Of a stretch of 12,357 nt of DNA, positions 1-6,086 are shown in pieces. Made by a program: the position numbers and the translations under genes. How positions within the stretch are numbered: the stretch's first letter is position 1; every line of letters starts with the position of its first letter. The notes under the pieces were generated by a model. The model was not told the DNA's origin and ran no database searches. It saw nothing but the letters and a program-made list of their open reading frames with translations. The DNA lies in NCBI GenBank assembly GCA_012797715.1, contig JAAZOO010000122.1:1-12357 (forward strand), written 5' to 3'. The DNA comes from Geobacteraceae bacterium. GTDB lineage: Bacteria > Desulfobacterota > Desulfuromonadia > Geobacterales > Geobacteraceae.

Positions 1-677
1 ATGCCAACCTGGATCCCGATCTGCAGGCCGAGATTGGAGCCAAGATTTCCGGCATGTCCGGGGTGCGGGACGTGACCCGTATCCGCATCCGACGCGCCGG
101 CCCCTTCCGCATGGTAGACTGCACCATTGAGACAAGCCCGCACCTTTCCCTGTACAAGGCCCACGAACTGGCGGATCAGGTGGAGGAATCCATCACGGCC
201 GGTCACAAAGATATCGATACGGTCTTCGTGCACGTGGAGCCGTATCGTCGGGAATCCGTTTCGATGCTGATTCCGGTGAAAACGGTGAACGGCCTTGAAT
301 CGGTCATTCACGAACACTTCGGAAGGGCCCCCTATTTTGCGTTCGTCAGACTCGACAGGGACGAAGTGACGCTGGAAGATTTTTTTTACAACGAATTCCT
401 GGACGAGAAGATACATATTGGAGTAAAGATAATCAAAGCCTTCTCGGGGGCGGGGGTGGATGTCCTGTTTACGAAACAGATCGGGGAACTGGCCTTTTCC
501 CTGCTGAAGGAGCGTTTCGTGGATATCTACCTGGTTGAAGGGGCGCCTACTGTGCGGGAAATTGTCGATGCCTACCGGAATAACCTGTTGCAGAAGCTCC
601 ATGCTCCCACCCATGGCCTTGAGGAATCGGAAGCCGGACGCATCCAGGAATCGGCGAACACGGAAGAGACCGTATAA
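1..677 (+). CDS. Cation diffusion facilitator transporter C-terminus fused to a NifX-like domain (5' partial)
   Basis: The reading frame is open from the left edge (first full codon at base 3), so the N-terminus and all membrane helices lie outside the window; 224 residues remain. Visible residues 1-80 match the cytoplasmic dimerisation domain of CDF metal exporters, ending in the typical VFVHVEP. Residues about 85-195 match the dinitrogenase FeMo-cofactor (NifX/NafY) domain, with HEHFGRAPYFAF near the start and a VDVLFTKQIGELAF stretch. The last 25 residues are acidic and look disordered. CDF proteins export Zn, Fe, Mn and similar divalent ions by proton exchange at the inner membrane; the attached domain is of a kind that binds metal-sulfur clusters. 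I infer that export or sensing is tied to a cofactor or metal cluster; the substrate cannot be read from this part. The next gene is an Fe-S scaffold 356 nt away. Confidence 0.85.
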   Translation, partial: ANLDPDLQAEIGAKISGMSGVRDVTRIRIRRAGPFRMVDCTIETSPHLSLYKAHELADQVEESITAGHKDIDTVFVHVEPYRRESVSMLIPVKTVNGLESVIHEHFGRAPYFAFVRLDRDEVTLEDFFYNEFLDEKIHIGVKIIKAFSGAGVDVLFTKQIGELAFSLLKERFVDIYLVEGAPTVREIVDAYRNNLLQKLHAPTHGLEESEAGRIQESANTEETV

Positions 678-1033
678 CGGTTTTCTTCGGCACTGCCCAT
701 CGGCTCCGCCCGTCTGGAAATGTGCCGGAAGTCTCCTCTCCTTCCTCGCCCGGTCTCCGGCATCCTTCTCCCTCACGGGAGAATAGTCTGGCGGGAGATG
801 AGCGGGTTCCCCTCCGGAAACGGCTCCTTTTCCGCCCTGGCGGCGTCAATCTTCCGGGTTGCTTGTGCGTTGTGCGGCGTCCCGAAGTCGCCTCCACGTG
901 AGCCCACCCTTTCCCGGCCCTGCCGAAAATTTCCTTGCTTCCGGATTGAAAACCACTCGTGTCACATGTGGAGTTTCCGATGGACACGAGCCGATGGGAA
1001 TACCAAACACAAACAGTAAAGGAGAAGACTTTC
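678..1033. other. Intergenic region, no convincing gene
   Basis: Neither strand holds an ORF with recognisable protein character. A perfect 7-bp stem with a TCAC loop lies at 766-783, about 90 nt after the transporter stop; it lacks a T-tract, so it is at best a weak terminator. An 8-bp inverted repeat (956-990) precedes the next gene. No good sigma-70 or sigma-54 promoter was found, although one is expected for the scaffold gene downstream. Confidence 0.5.
956..990 (+). promoter_or_regulatory. Perfect 8-bp inverted repeat upstream of the Fe-S scaffold gene
   Basis: CTCGTGTC (956-963) and GACACGAG (983-990) are exact reverse complements separated by 19 nt. The repeat ends 43 nt before the preferred TTG start at 1034. 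It could be an mRNA hairpin or an operator; the sequence does not decide. It also covers the alternative GTG (959) and ATG (980) starts, which makes them less likely. Confidence 0.4.
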
Positions 1034-1429
1034 TTGTACAGCGAACTGGTACTGGATCATTTCATGAATCCCCGGAATGTGGGGGTTATTGAGGATGCCG
1101 ACGCGATTGTCCAGGTGGGAGACCCGAAGTGCGGTGACAGCCTTCTACTTTTTCTCAAGGTAGACAATAACATTGTCAACGATGCAAAATTCAGGAGAAA
1201 AGGGTGTCCCGCCTCCATCGCTACCGCTTCCATGACCACGGAGATGGTGAAAGGACTGACACTGGAAGAAGCCTTGGCGCTCACCGATGAGCAGGTTGCG
1301 GAAGCGCTTGGCGGTTTGCCGGAAGAGAAAATACATTGCTCGTCTCTCACGGTCGGCGCGGTACATGCGGGAATTCTGCGGTACCTCTCACCTCCCGTCG
1401 AGGGTGATTCCGGAGACGTGGGACACTGA
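1034..1429 (+). CDS. IscU/NifU N-terminal-type Fe-S cluster scaffold protein
   Basis: A 131-residue protein of the IscU/NifU-N family, which assembles [2Fe-2S]/[4Fe-4S] clusters from cysteine-desulfurase sulfur and passes them to apo-proteins in the cytoplasm. The N-terminus has the family signature (YSELVLDHFMNPRNVG). The three cluster cysteines and neighbouring ligands are present: PKCGD, RKGCPAS and HCSSL, matching the C-x-D ... GC ... HC pattern of IscU. The IscU LPPVK chaperone motif is replaced by GLPEEKIHC. I chose the TTG at 1034 because AAAGGAG (1018-1024) sits 9 nt upstream and translation then begins exactly at the conserved MYSE-type N-terminus. The in-frame GTG 959 and ATG 980 would add 25 or 18 residues of non-family sequence. 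No desulfurase gene is in view, so it may serve a dedicated cofactor pathway with its neighbours. Confidence 0.9.
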   Translation: MYSELVLDHFMNPRNVGVIEDADAIVQVGDPKCGDSLLLFLKVDNNIVNDAKFRRKGCPASIATASMTTEMVKGLTLEEALALTDEQVAEALGGLPEEKIHCSSLTVGAVHAGILRYLSPPVEGDSGDVGH

Positions 1430-1736
1430 GATACCGCTGTTTCACTGTTCGCACTACTCATCATCAGCCCATGCCCGGCACATGCCGGGGAATCGGGGTG
1501 GCCCCGGGGCCTGCTTCCGGTTCCGGTGAGGGGAGGTATGGGGTGACCTGTGCCGAACTGCATGAATCCCTCCTGGTTTCGGGAGCGGCGGACATGCAAA
1601 ACTCCGTGAAACACGGACGCGTCCACGGTTCTGGGGCGGCGCTGTCATCCCGATACCGGCACTCAAGGAGAACCGCAACAGATATGAAGAATACTCTCTG
1701 GGAGGAATCGGGAAAGCCGGTTTTTGGGACGAGCGC
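1430..1736. other. Intergenic region with GC-rich palindromes, no convincing gene
   Basis: I see no supported gene. CCCGGCA-CA-TGCCGGG (1474-1489) and the 12-bp palindrome GGCCCCGGGGCC (1500-1511) lie 45-80 nt after the scaffold stop and could fold, but no T-tract follows, so termination is doubtful. A 10-bp palindrome GGACGCGTCC sits at 1615-1624. An AAGGAG at 1665-1670 has its nearest ATG (1684) 13 nt away; that ATG opens only a 28-codon frame of no recognisable character that overlaps the radical SAM start. Confidence 0.45.
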
Positions 1737-2726
1737 ATGCCCGACCGGACAGCGGGGCGATACCCAGTGACTGTCTATGGGCCGGTTCCGTCGAGAAGGC
1801 TGGGGCGCAGTCTCGGAATAAACACTTTGCCGTCCAAGGTTTGCTCCTATTCCTGCGTCTACTGCCAGGCAGGGAGAACCACCCGTCTTCGGGTCCGGCG
1901 CGACATGTTCATCAGGCCGGAAGAATTGGTGGAGGAAGTTGCCGAAAGGGTGGGGAAGCTGCGAAGCAGGGGAGAGATCGTGGACTACCTCTCCTTCGTG
2001 TCCAACGGCGAGCCGACCCTTGACGGGAATCTGGGACGAACCATCGAGCTACTCAAACCCCTGGGGATCAGAATTGCGGTCATTACCAACGCGTCGCTCC
2101 TGTGGCAAGCCCCTGTACGGGAGGAGCTTGCCCAGGCGGACTGGGTGTCCGTCAAGGTGGACACAGTCCGTGAGGAACAGTGGCACAGGGTGAACAGGCC
2201 TCACCACGTTTTGCGCCTTCCGGAACTTCTCGAGGGGGTGCGCAGCTTTGCGGATAACTTCCCGGGATGTCTGGAAACGGAAACACTGCTAGTTCGCGGT
2301 GTCAATGATTGCCCAGACGATTTGGAGCGGACGGCACGGTATATCGCCCGCCTGAATCCTGTCCGCGCATCCCTCTCCGCGCCTGTCCGTCCTCCAGCGG
2401 AGCCGTGGGTGGAGCCGCCGACCCATGATGTTTTGAATAGGGCATACCAGATATACCGTGAGTGCGGCCTTCCCGTGGAAATGCTCGTTGCGTACGAAGG
2501 AAGCACGTTTTTTTCTGTGGGAGACGCGAGGAAGGATTTGCTGGCCATCACTGCTGTCCATCCCATGAGAGAAGATGCTGTCCGCGAATTCCTGTCCCGC
2601 AAGAACTGCGACTGGCGCATGGTTCGGGAATTGATAGATGAGGGACGTCTCGTTGAAACGGAATATGGCGGCAACAGGTTCTACGTGACGAAAGGTACCC
2701 AAGAAATCCAGAAGAGGAGTCGATAG
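1737..2726 (+). CDS. Radical SAM protein (COG0731-type)
   Basis: A 329-residue radical SAM enzyme. The cluster motif is C36-x3-C40-x2-C43 (VCSYSCVYC), which binds the [4Fe-4S] that cleaves S-adenosylmethionine; SNGEPTL at about 89-95 is the SAM-contacting GEP-type motif. The opening YGPVPSRRLGRSLGIN is typical of the COG0731 group of Fe-S oxidoreductases related to the wybutosine enzyme Tyw1, though bacterial members have no established substrate. Residues about 265-320 form an additional C-terminal region with winged-helix-like character. The start is uncertain: ATG 1737 has a weak upstream GGGAC, and a GTG at 1767 would begin at VTVYGPVPSRR, the conserved N-terminus. The PadR gene starts 2 nt after the stop, so the two are almost certainly co-transcribed. 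Placement beside a scaffold and NifX-like proteins suggests a role in metal-cofactor or protein modification; this is inference. Confidence 0.9.
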   Translation: MPDRTAGRYPVTVYGPVPSRRLGRSLGINTLPSKVCSYSCVYCQAGRTTRLRVRRDMFIRPEELVEEVAERVGKLRSRGEIVDYLSFVSNGEPTLDGNLGRTIELLKPLGIRIAVITNASLLWQAPVREELAQADWVSVKVDTVREEQWHRVNRPHHVLRLPELLEGVRSFADNFPGCLETETLLVRGVNDCPDDLERTARYIARLNPVRASLSAPVRPPAEPWVEPPTHDVLNRAYQIYRECGLPVEMLVAYEGSTFFSVGDARKDLLAITAVHPMREDAVREFLSRKNCDWRMVRELIDEGRLVETEYGGNRFYVTKGTQEIQKRSR

Positions 2727-2728
2727 TC

Positions 2729-3112
2729 ATGCCGAGAGGAACGTGCAGACGCCATGGCCCGGACACACCCTGTTCATGCGGGATGGGCAACCTGTACCGC
2801 TTTGTCGAGCCGGTGACCCTCTACCTGCTGAAGGTGCGGGGGAGAACTCACGGATACGACCTAGCAGGAGCCCTGAACGAGACCGCCCTTACCGATTCAC
2901 GCATCGAACCGGGCGCCTTGTACCGGACGCTGCGCCGGCTCGAGGAGAACGGGCTGGTGGTTTCGGCATGGGATGTGAACGGCGCCGGACCCGCGAGAAG
3001 ATTGTACGATCTGACTCCCGACGGAGAGGAACACCTGAGAGAGTGGCTGGTGGTTCTGGAGCGTATGTCACAGTCTCTTTCACGGTTTGTCGCGGATGTG
3101 AAAGCGCTTTGA
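2729..3112 (+). CDS. PadR-family transcriptional regulator with Cys-rich N-terminus
   Basis: A 127-residue PadR-type winged-helix protein. Residues about 20-105 carry the family core: FVEPVTLYLLKVRGRTHGYD, then GALYRTLRRLEENGLV (recognition helix and wing) and RRLYDLTPDGEEHL. PadR proteins are usually dimeric repressors released by small ligands. Here the first 18 residues add Cys6, His9, Cys15 and Cys17, a cluster that could bind a metal or Fe-S centre and turn the repressor into a sensor (inference). The ATG at 2729 follows GAAGAGGAG (2710-2718) with a 10-nt gap, and it begins 2 nt after the radical SAM stop, so translation is probably coupled. Likely targets are its own operon or the convergent cofactor genes, but no operator was identified. 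Confidence 0.88.
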   Translation: MPRGTCRRHGPDTPCSCGMGNLYRFVEPVTLYLLKVRGRTHGYDLAGALNETALTDSRIEPGALYRTLRRLEENGLVVSAWDVNGAGPARRLYDLTPDGEEHLREWLVVLERMSQSLSRFVADVKAL

Positions 3113-3135
3113 GGATACCGTTTTTCTGACGGAAA

Positions 3136-3168
3136 GCCGGCAAACAAGCTGCAAGCATGTTTGCCGGC
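3136..3168 (+). terminator. Long hairpin after the PadR gene, possible terminator
   Basis: GCCGGCAAACA (3136-3146) and TGTTTGCCGGC (3158-3168) form a perfect 11-bp stem with an 11-nt loop, 24 nt after the PadR stop in a convergent gap. No T-tract follows on the + strand, and only TTT follows on the - strand. It may act in both directions or rely on Rho; efficiency is uncertain. Confidence 0.5.
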
Positions 3169-3205
3169 CGGGAGGCTCCCCATCCAATACTGCTCCTCAC
3201 CACTC

Positions 3206-3236
3206 CCTGAGTCCGTGGTGAACACAGGGATTCAGG
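3206..3236. repeat. Imperfect hairpin in the convergent gap
   Basis: CCTGAGTCC (3206-3214) pairs with GGATTCAGG (3228-3236), including one G-T pair. After a 2-nt bulge, GTG (3215-3217) pairs with CAC (3223-3225) around a GTGAA loop. It is the second of three hairpins between the PadR and DUF5320 genes. Function unknown; it could contribute to termination or mRNA stability. Confidence 0.35.
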
Positions 3237-3250
3237 AAACCGCTACCGGC

Positions 3251-3271
3251 TGTCCCCATATGATGGGGGCA
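3251..3271. repeat. Short-loop hairpin in the convergent gap
   Basis: TGTCCCCAT (3251-3259) pairs with ATGGGGGCA (3263-3271) across a 3-nt ATG loop, nine pairs with one G-T. It lies 79 nt beyond the stop of the DUF5320 gene on the - strand and may be part of its 3' end. No T-tract is present on either strand. Confidence 0.35.
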
Positions 3272-3349
3272 ACCGCCGCATGCTCGCGGACAGATTAAGG
3301 GACGGGTGTCAAGGTACGTATCCTGCACTCTCTGTTTCGGCGCGCCGCG

Positions 3350-3724
3350 CTATTCTTCGCCGCTCCTTGTTTCCAGCTCTTCAAGCCGCTTGCGGATTGC
3401 TTCCAGTTCCTTTTGGAGAAAACCGGCCTGTCCCTTGAGAGCTTCCACCTGCTGCTCTTTTGAAAAGGGAGCGGCAGAATCGGGAGCATAGGACGCATAG
3501 GGTTGCGCGGCTCTCCAGCCTGCCCGTTGCCACCCTGTCAGTCCGGTGGCGTAAAACCGGTTTCGCCAGCCGAAACCGCCTCCGCCGCGACACCAGCCGC
3601 CTCCGAATCCTCTCCCAAACACCGGATTCATGAATCCGGGGACCGGATGACCGGCGCAGTAGCCAGCCGCCCGTCCCGTCATCGGCCCCATACCCGCAGG
3701 CCCCGTTCCATCTCCTCTTGGCAT
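3350..3724 (-). CDS. DUF5320-family small Gly-rich protein
   Basis: A 124-residue protein. The N-terminus MPRGDGTGPAGMGPMTGRAA is the hallmark of DUF5320, a family of unknown function that often neighbours NifX-like and related cofactor genes in anaerobes. Residues about 20-75 are rich in Gly, Trp and Arg with two cysteines (AGYCAGH, GGWCRGG). Residues about 88-120 are charged and heptad-like (KEQQVEALKGQ ... LEAIRKRLEELE), predicted to form a coiled coil and so oligomerise. I chose ATG at 3724 because AAAGGAGG lies just upstream on the minus strand (complement of 3731-3740); the open frame extends 21 codons further up but that part is not family-like. It is 100 nt downstream of the NifX-like gene on the same strand, probably co-transcribed. 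Biochemical role unknown; metal binding by the Cys/Gly segment is only a guess. Confidence 0.85.
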   Translation of the reverse strand: MPRGDGTGPAGMGPMTGRAAGYCAGHPVPGFMNPVFGRGFGGGWCRGGGGFGWRNRFYATGLTGWQRAGWRAAQPYASYAPDSAAPFSKEQQVEALKGQAGFLQKELEAIRKRLEELETRSGEE

Positions 3725-3824
3725 GATTACTTCCTCCTTTCTTCCGGTTTTTTCTTCCCCCCACCATGGCTGCGCCACAGGGGGCATCCTGTTCCGCGTG
3801 GACTTCGTTACGATTCCTTTCCGG

Positions 3825-4208
3825 TTACGGTCGGCCTCCCCTTCCTCTCCCCCACCGGAAGCGTCGTTGTCTTCCCCGGCATCCCGGCATGGAAAAAATA
3901 TCCTGCTGTATCCGGCCGTTCTGAAAAGCGTCGATAACTACGTCCACTTCTCCGCATATCTGGGAAATCACCTCAATGCCGGAGTGCAGGAGCGCCATTT
4001 CCAAAGGTCGGGAAATGGCGCCGCAGATGAGAGTGTCGATTCCCAGTTCTGTCATGCGCCGAGCCCGTTCCAGGGGAGTGCCGTATAGCAGGGCAATAGG
4101 GCCGGTGACGACCGGTGAGCCATGCACCAGATCAACCAGCAGCAGGCTGCCGGCAACATCCAATACCGGGGAAACCCGGCCCTGCCAGTGTGGAATCGCC
4201 AGTCTCAT
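3825..4208 (-). CDS. Stand-alone NifX/NafY-type (dinitrogenase FeMo-cofactor) protein
   Basis: A 127-residue single-domain protein of the NifX/NafY/NifB-C family, which bind and carry metal-sulfur cofactors. The domain covers residues 1-110: MRLAIPHWQGRVSPVLDVA at the start, RRMTELGIDTLICGAISRPL in the middle and LHSGIEVISQICGEVDVV near the end. The Desulfovibrio orange protein, which holds a Mo-Cu-sulfide cluster, belongs to this family. After FSMPGC the last 17 residues are very basic and Gly-rich, an unusual tail that might bind nucleic acid, phosphate or a partner. The ATG at 4208 lacks an obvious Shine-Dalgarno, but the domain begins exactly there. The DUF5320 gene follows on the same strand, and a PAS sigma-54 activator is transcribed away from it, an arrangement like the ORP locus. 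The cargo is not deducible. Confidence 0.88.
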   Translation of the reverse strand: MRLAIPHWQGRVSPVLDVAGSLLLVDLVHGSPVVTGPIALLYGTPLERARRMTELGIDTLICGAISRPLEMALLHSGIEVISQICGEVDVVIDAFQNGRIQQDIFSMPGCRGRQRRFRWGRGRGGRP

Positions 4209-4240
4209 GCTTAGATTTCTGCATTTACTATTCCACACCC

Positions 4241-4325
4241 ATGCAAAGAAGGAATGTTGTGAAATATCAATGCAATATGATTGAATTTTCCGGAAAGATC
4301 TTGGTAAAATAATGCAATATGCAAT
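4241..4325. repeat. Four ATGCAA repeats in the divergent spacer (candidate regulator sites)
   Basis: ATGCAA occurs on the + strand at 4241, 4270, 4312 and 4319; the last three extend to ATGCAAT, and 4312-4325 is an exact head-to-tail tandem of the 7-mer. The longer string AATGCAATATG is perfectly repeated at 4269-4279 and 4311-4321, 42 bp apart, close to four helical turns. The sites lie upstream of the NifX-like gene and bracket the predicted promoter of the activator gene. They are good candidates for binding by that activator, though this is inference. Confidence 0.5.
4281..4310 (+). promoter_or_regulatory. Predicted sigma-70-type promoter of the sigma-54 activator gene
   Basis: TTGAAT (4281-4286) and TAAAAT (4305-4310) resemble -35 and -10 boxes with an 18-nt spacer, in an AT-rich island, about 75 nt before the ATG at 4386. 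The spacer contains the palindrome TTTCCGGAAA (4287-4296). The 11-bp direct repeats lie just outside each box, a geometry suited to autoregulation. Confidence 0.5.
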
Positions 4326-4385
4326 CATGTGGGAAAATAGTATGGCAAATTACACGAATCCTTTGTCGAATACGGGAGGACGGGG

Positions 4386-5753
4386 ATGGCAGATACAAGA
4401 AACAACAGCGAGGAACGGGAAGCCGTTATCCTTGATTCCGTGAACGAGGGTGTTTTTACTGTCGATACAGAGTGGCGCATCACGACATTCAACGCCGCTG
4501 CGGAGAGAATTACCGGCGTCAGCCGCAGGGAGGCCATAGGAAGCCGTTGCTGCGACGTGTTCCGGGCCACGGTCTGCGAAACGGACTGCGCCCTTCGCCG
4601 CACCATGACCAGCGGTCTTCCGGTCGTGAATGCCACCGCCCACATCATCAACCAGCACGGTGAACGGATACCGATCCGCATATCCACGGCGCTGCTGGAA
4701 GACAGCGCGGGAACGGTTATCGGCGGCGTGGAAATCTTTCAGGATCTGACCCAGGTGGAACAACTCCGCAAGGAGCTTCACGGACGATACACCTTTGAGG
4801 ACATCGTCGGCCGTAGTCCGGCAATGATGCGTATTTTCGAGGTCGTCCCGCTCATCGCGGAATCCTCCAGCACCGTGCTTATCGAGGGACCGAGCGGAAC
4901 GGGAAAAGAACTTTTCGCCCGCGCCATACATTCCCTTTCGCCCCGCAAAAAGAAGCCTTTCCTAGCGGTAAACTGTGCGGCGTTGCCCGATGCTCTCCTG
5001 GAAAGCGAACTGTTCGGATACAAGGCGGGGGCCTTTACCGACGCCAGGCGGGACAAACCGGGTCGTTTCTCCCTTGCGGACGGTGGAACGATTTTTCTGG
5101 ACGAGATTGGTGATGTTTCCCCGGCCATGCAAGTGCGTCTGCTGCGCGTGCTGCAGGAGCGCACCTTCGAGCCGCTGGGCGGCGTAGAACCGATTACCGT
5201 TGACGTGCGCGTCATTGCCGCGACCAACAAGGTTCTCCTCGATGAAGTCCGCTCCGGACGTTTCCGTGAAGACCTCTACTATCGTATTCGTGTGGTCCGC
5301 CTGGAAGTTCCCTCGCTGCGGAAGCGGCGGGAGGAAATCCCCCTGCTGGTGGAACACTTCGTTGCCCGGTTTAACCGCATGCAGGGGAAGGATATCGCCG
5401 GCGTGTCGGATGATGTTCTCGCTCGATTGATGGAGTATGACTATCCGGGGAATGTGCGGGAGCTGGAGAATATCATTGAGCAGGCCTTTGTGCTGTGCCG
5501 CGGAGGCATGATTGAGATGCGTCATCTGCCCCCCGAGCTCCGTCCGGCATCGGAGGGGGGACCCGGAGGCGTACCTCCCATGCGCCTGGATGCCGTTGAG
5601 AAGCTGTTCATTACCGAGGCGCTTCATCGCAACAACGGCAACCGGAAAAAAACCGCCCAGGACCTGGGCATCGATGTCAGCACCCTGTTCCGAAAGATAC
5701 GGCAGCTTGCCATCGAGATTCCGGGCACGGACGGGCGCGGACGACGGCGGTAG
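4386..5753 (+). CDS. PAS-domain sigma-54-dependent transcriptional activator (OrpR-like)
   Basis: A 455-residue enhancer-binding protein that remodels sigma-54 RNA polymerase using ATP. Residues 10-122 form a PAS sensor with four cysteines, CC at 55-56, Cys64 and Cys68. The spacing and setting resemble the PAS of Desulfovibrio OrpR, for which an Fe-S redox sensor has been described, so an Fe-S sensor is plausible here. Residues 138-370 are the AAA+ domain: Walker A GPSGTGKE (168-175), sigma-54-contact loop GAFTDA (215-220, canonical GAFTGA), Walker B GGTIFLDE (233-240), arginine-finger region FREDLYYRI. Residues 398-442 are a Fis-type helix-turn-helix. ATG 4386 follows GGGAGGA with a 5-nt gap. 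No receiver domain is present, so it senses signals directly. It is divergent from the NifX-like gene, its most likely target, although no sigma-54 promoter was convincingly found there. Confidence 0.93.
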   Translation: MADTRNNSEEREAVILDSVNEGVFTVDTEWRITTFNAAAERITGVSRREAIGSRCCDVFRATVCETDCALRRTMTSGLPVVNATAHIINQHGERIPIRISTALLEDSAGTVIGGVEIFQDLTQVEQLRKELHGRYTFEDIVGRSPAMMRIFEVVPLIAESSSTVLIEGPSGTGKELFARAIHSLSPRKKKPFLAVNCAALPDALLESELFGYKAGAFTDARRDKPGRFSLADGGTIFLDEIGDVSPAMQVRLLRVLQERTFEPLGGVEPITVDVRVIAATNKVLLDEVRSGRFREDLYYRIRVVRLEVPSLRKRREEIPLLVEHFVARFNRMQGKDIAGVSDDVLARLMEYDYPGNVRELENIIEQAFVLCRGGMIEMRHLPPELRPASEGGPGGVPPMRLDAVEKLFITEALHRNNGNRKKTAQDLGIDVSTLFRKIRQLAIEIPGTDGRGRRR

Positions 5754-6086
5754 CCGGTCAATCCGCACGACTGCCCCTCGTGCTCCGGGTTCGGTCAGGG
5801 ACGCACGGATCCAAAGCACGGGGCGGCTCGTGCACGGGAGGAAGAGGGGGGCTATGGAACGGCGACTGCGGGCAGTGCCTGGTGAACAACCAGGGGTATC
5901 CTGCCCCATGCATCCGCTCCGGGAGCAATATGAAAGGGTGAGATAGGTTCCATCACCCCGATGTGAAGGTGCCGGATATTTTCCGCAATGGGAGGACACG
6001 GAGAATCCGGAGAACCGGCGGCACGTTTCAGCGCCGGTTGCGGAACAGGTGGTGCGGCTATCCGGGGATGAAAGGCGGGGAACAGG
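5754..6086 (+). other. Non-coding, hairpin-rich stretch after the activator gene
   Basis: No credible gene. Several stems are visible: GCACGACTGCCCC (5765-5777) pairs with 5820-5833 as 6 bp plus 5 bp around an internal loop, or folds locally as GCACGA/TCGTGC (5765-5783); CCTGGT/ACCAGG (5878-5894); and AACCGGCG/CGCCGGTT (6013-6039), a perfect 8-bp stem with 11-nt loop. The stretch runs into the strong terminator at 6087, so it may be a long structured 3' UTR or contain a small RNA. A 30-codon frame at 5854-5946 has no family character. Confidence 0.4.

Noticed and set aside
547..987. 146-codon minus-strand ORF over the transporter 3' end and following gap
   Set aside because: Low-complexity Arg/Ser/Gly composition typical of an antisense shadow in GC-rich DNA.
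1684..1770. 28-codon ORF ahead of the radical SAM gene
   Set aside because: Its Shine-Dalgarno is 13 nt away, it overlaps the next gene in another frame and it has no recognisable character.
4220..4235. Minus-strand TGG-N10-GCA match to a sigma-54 promoter before the NifX-like gene
   Set aside because: GG and GC spacing fits, but the flanking -24/-12 bases are poor and initiation would fall on the base just before the ATG, leaving no leader.
5854..5946. 30-codon ORF containing a CPMHP string, reminiscent of metal-binding proteins
   Set aside because: Too short, no good ribosome site, and no other feature of the heavy-metal-binding family; probably chance.
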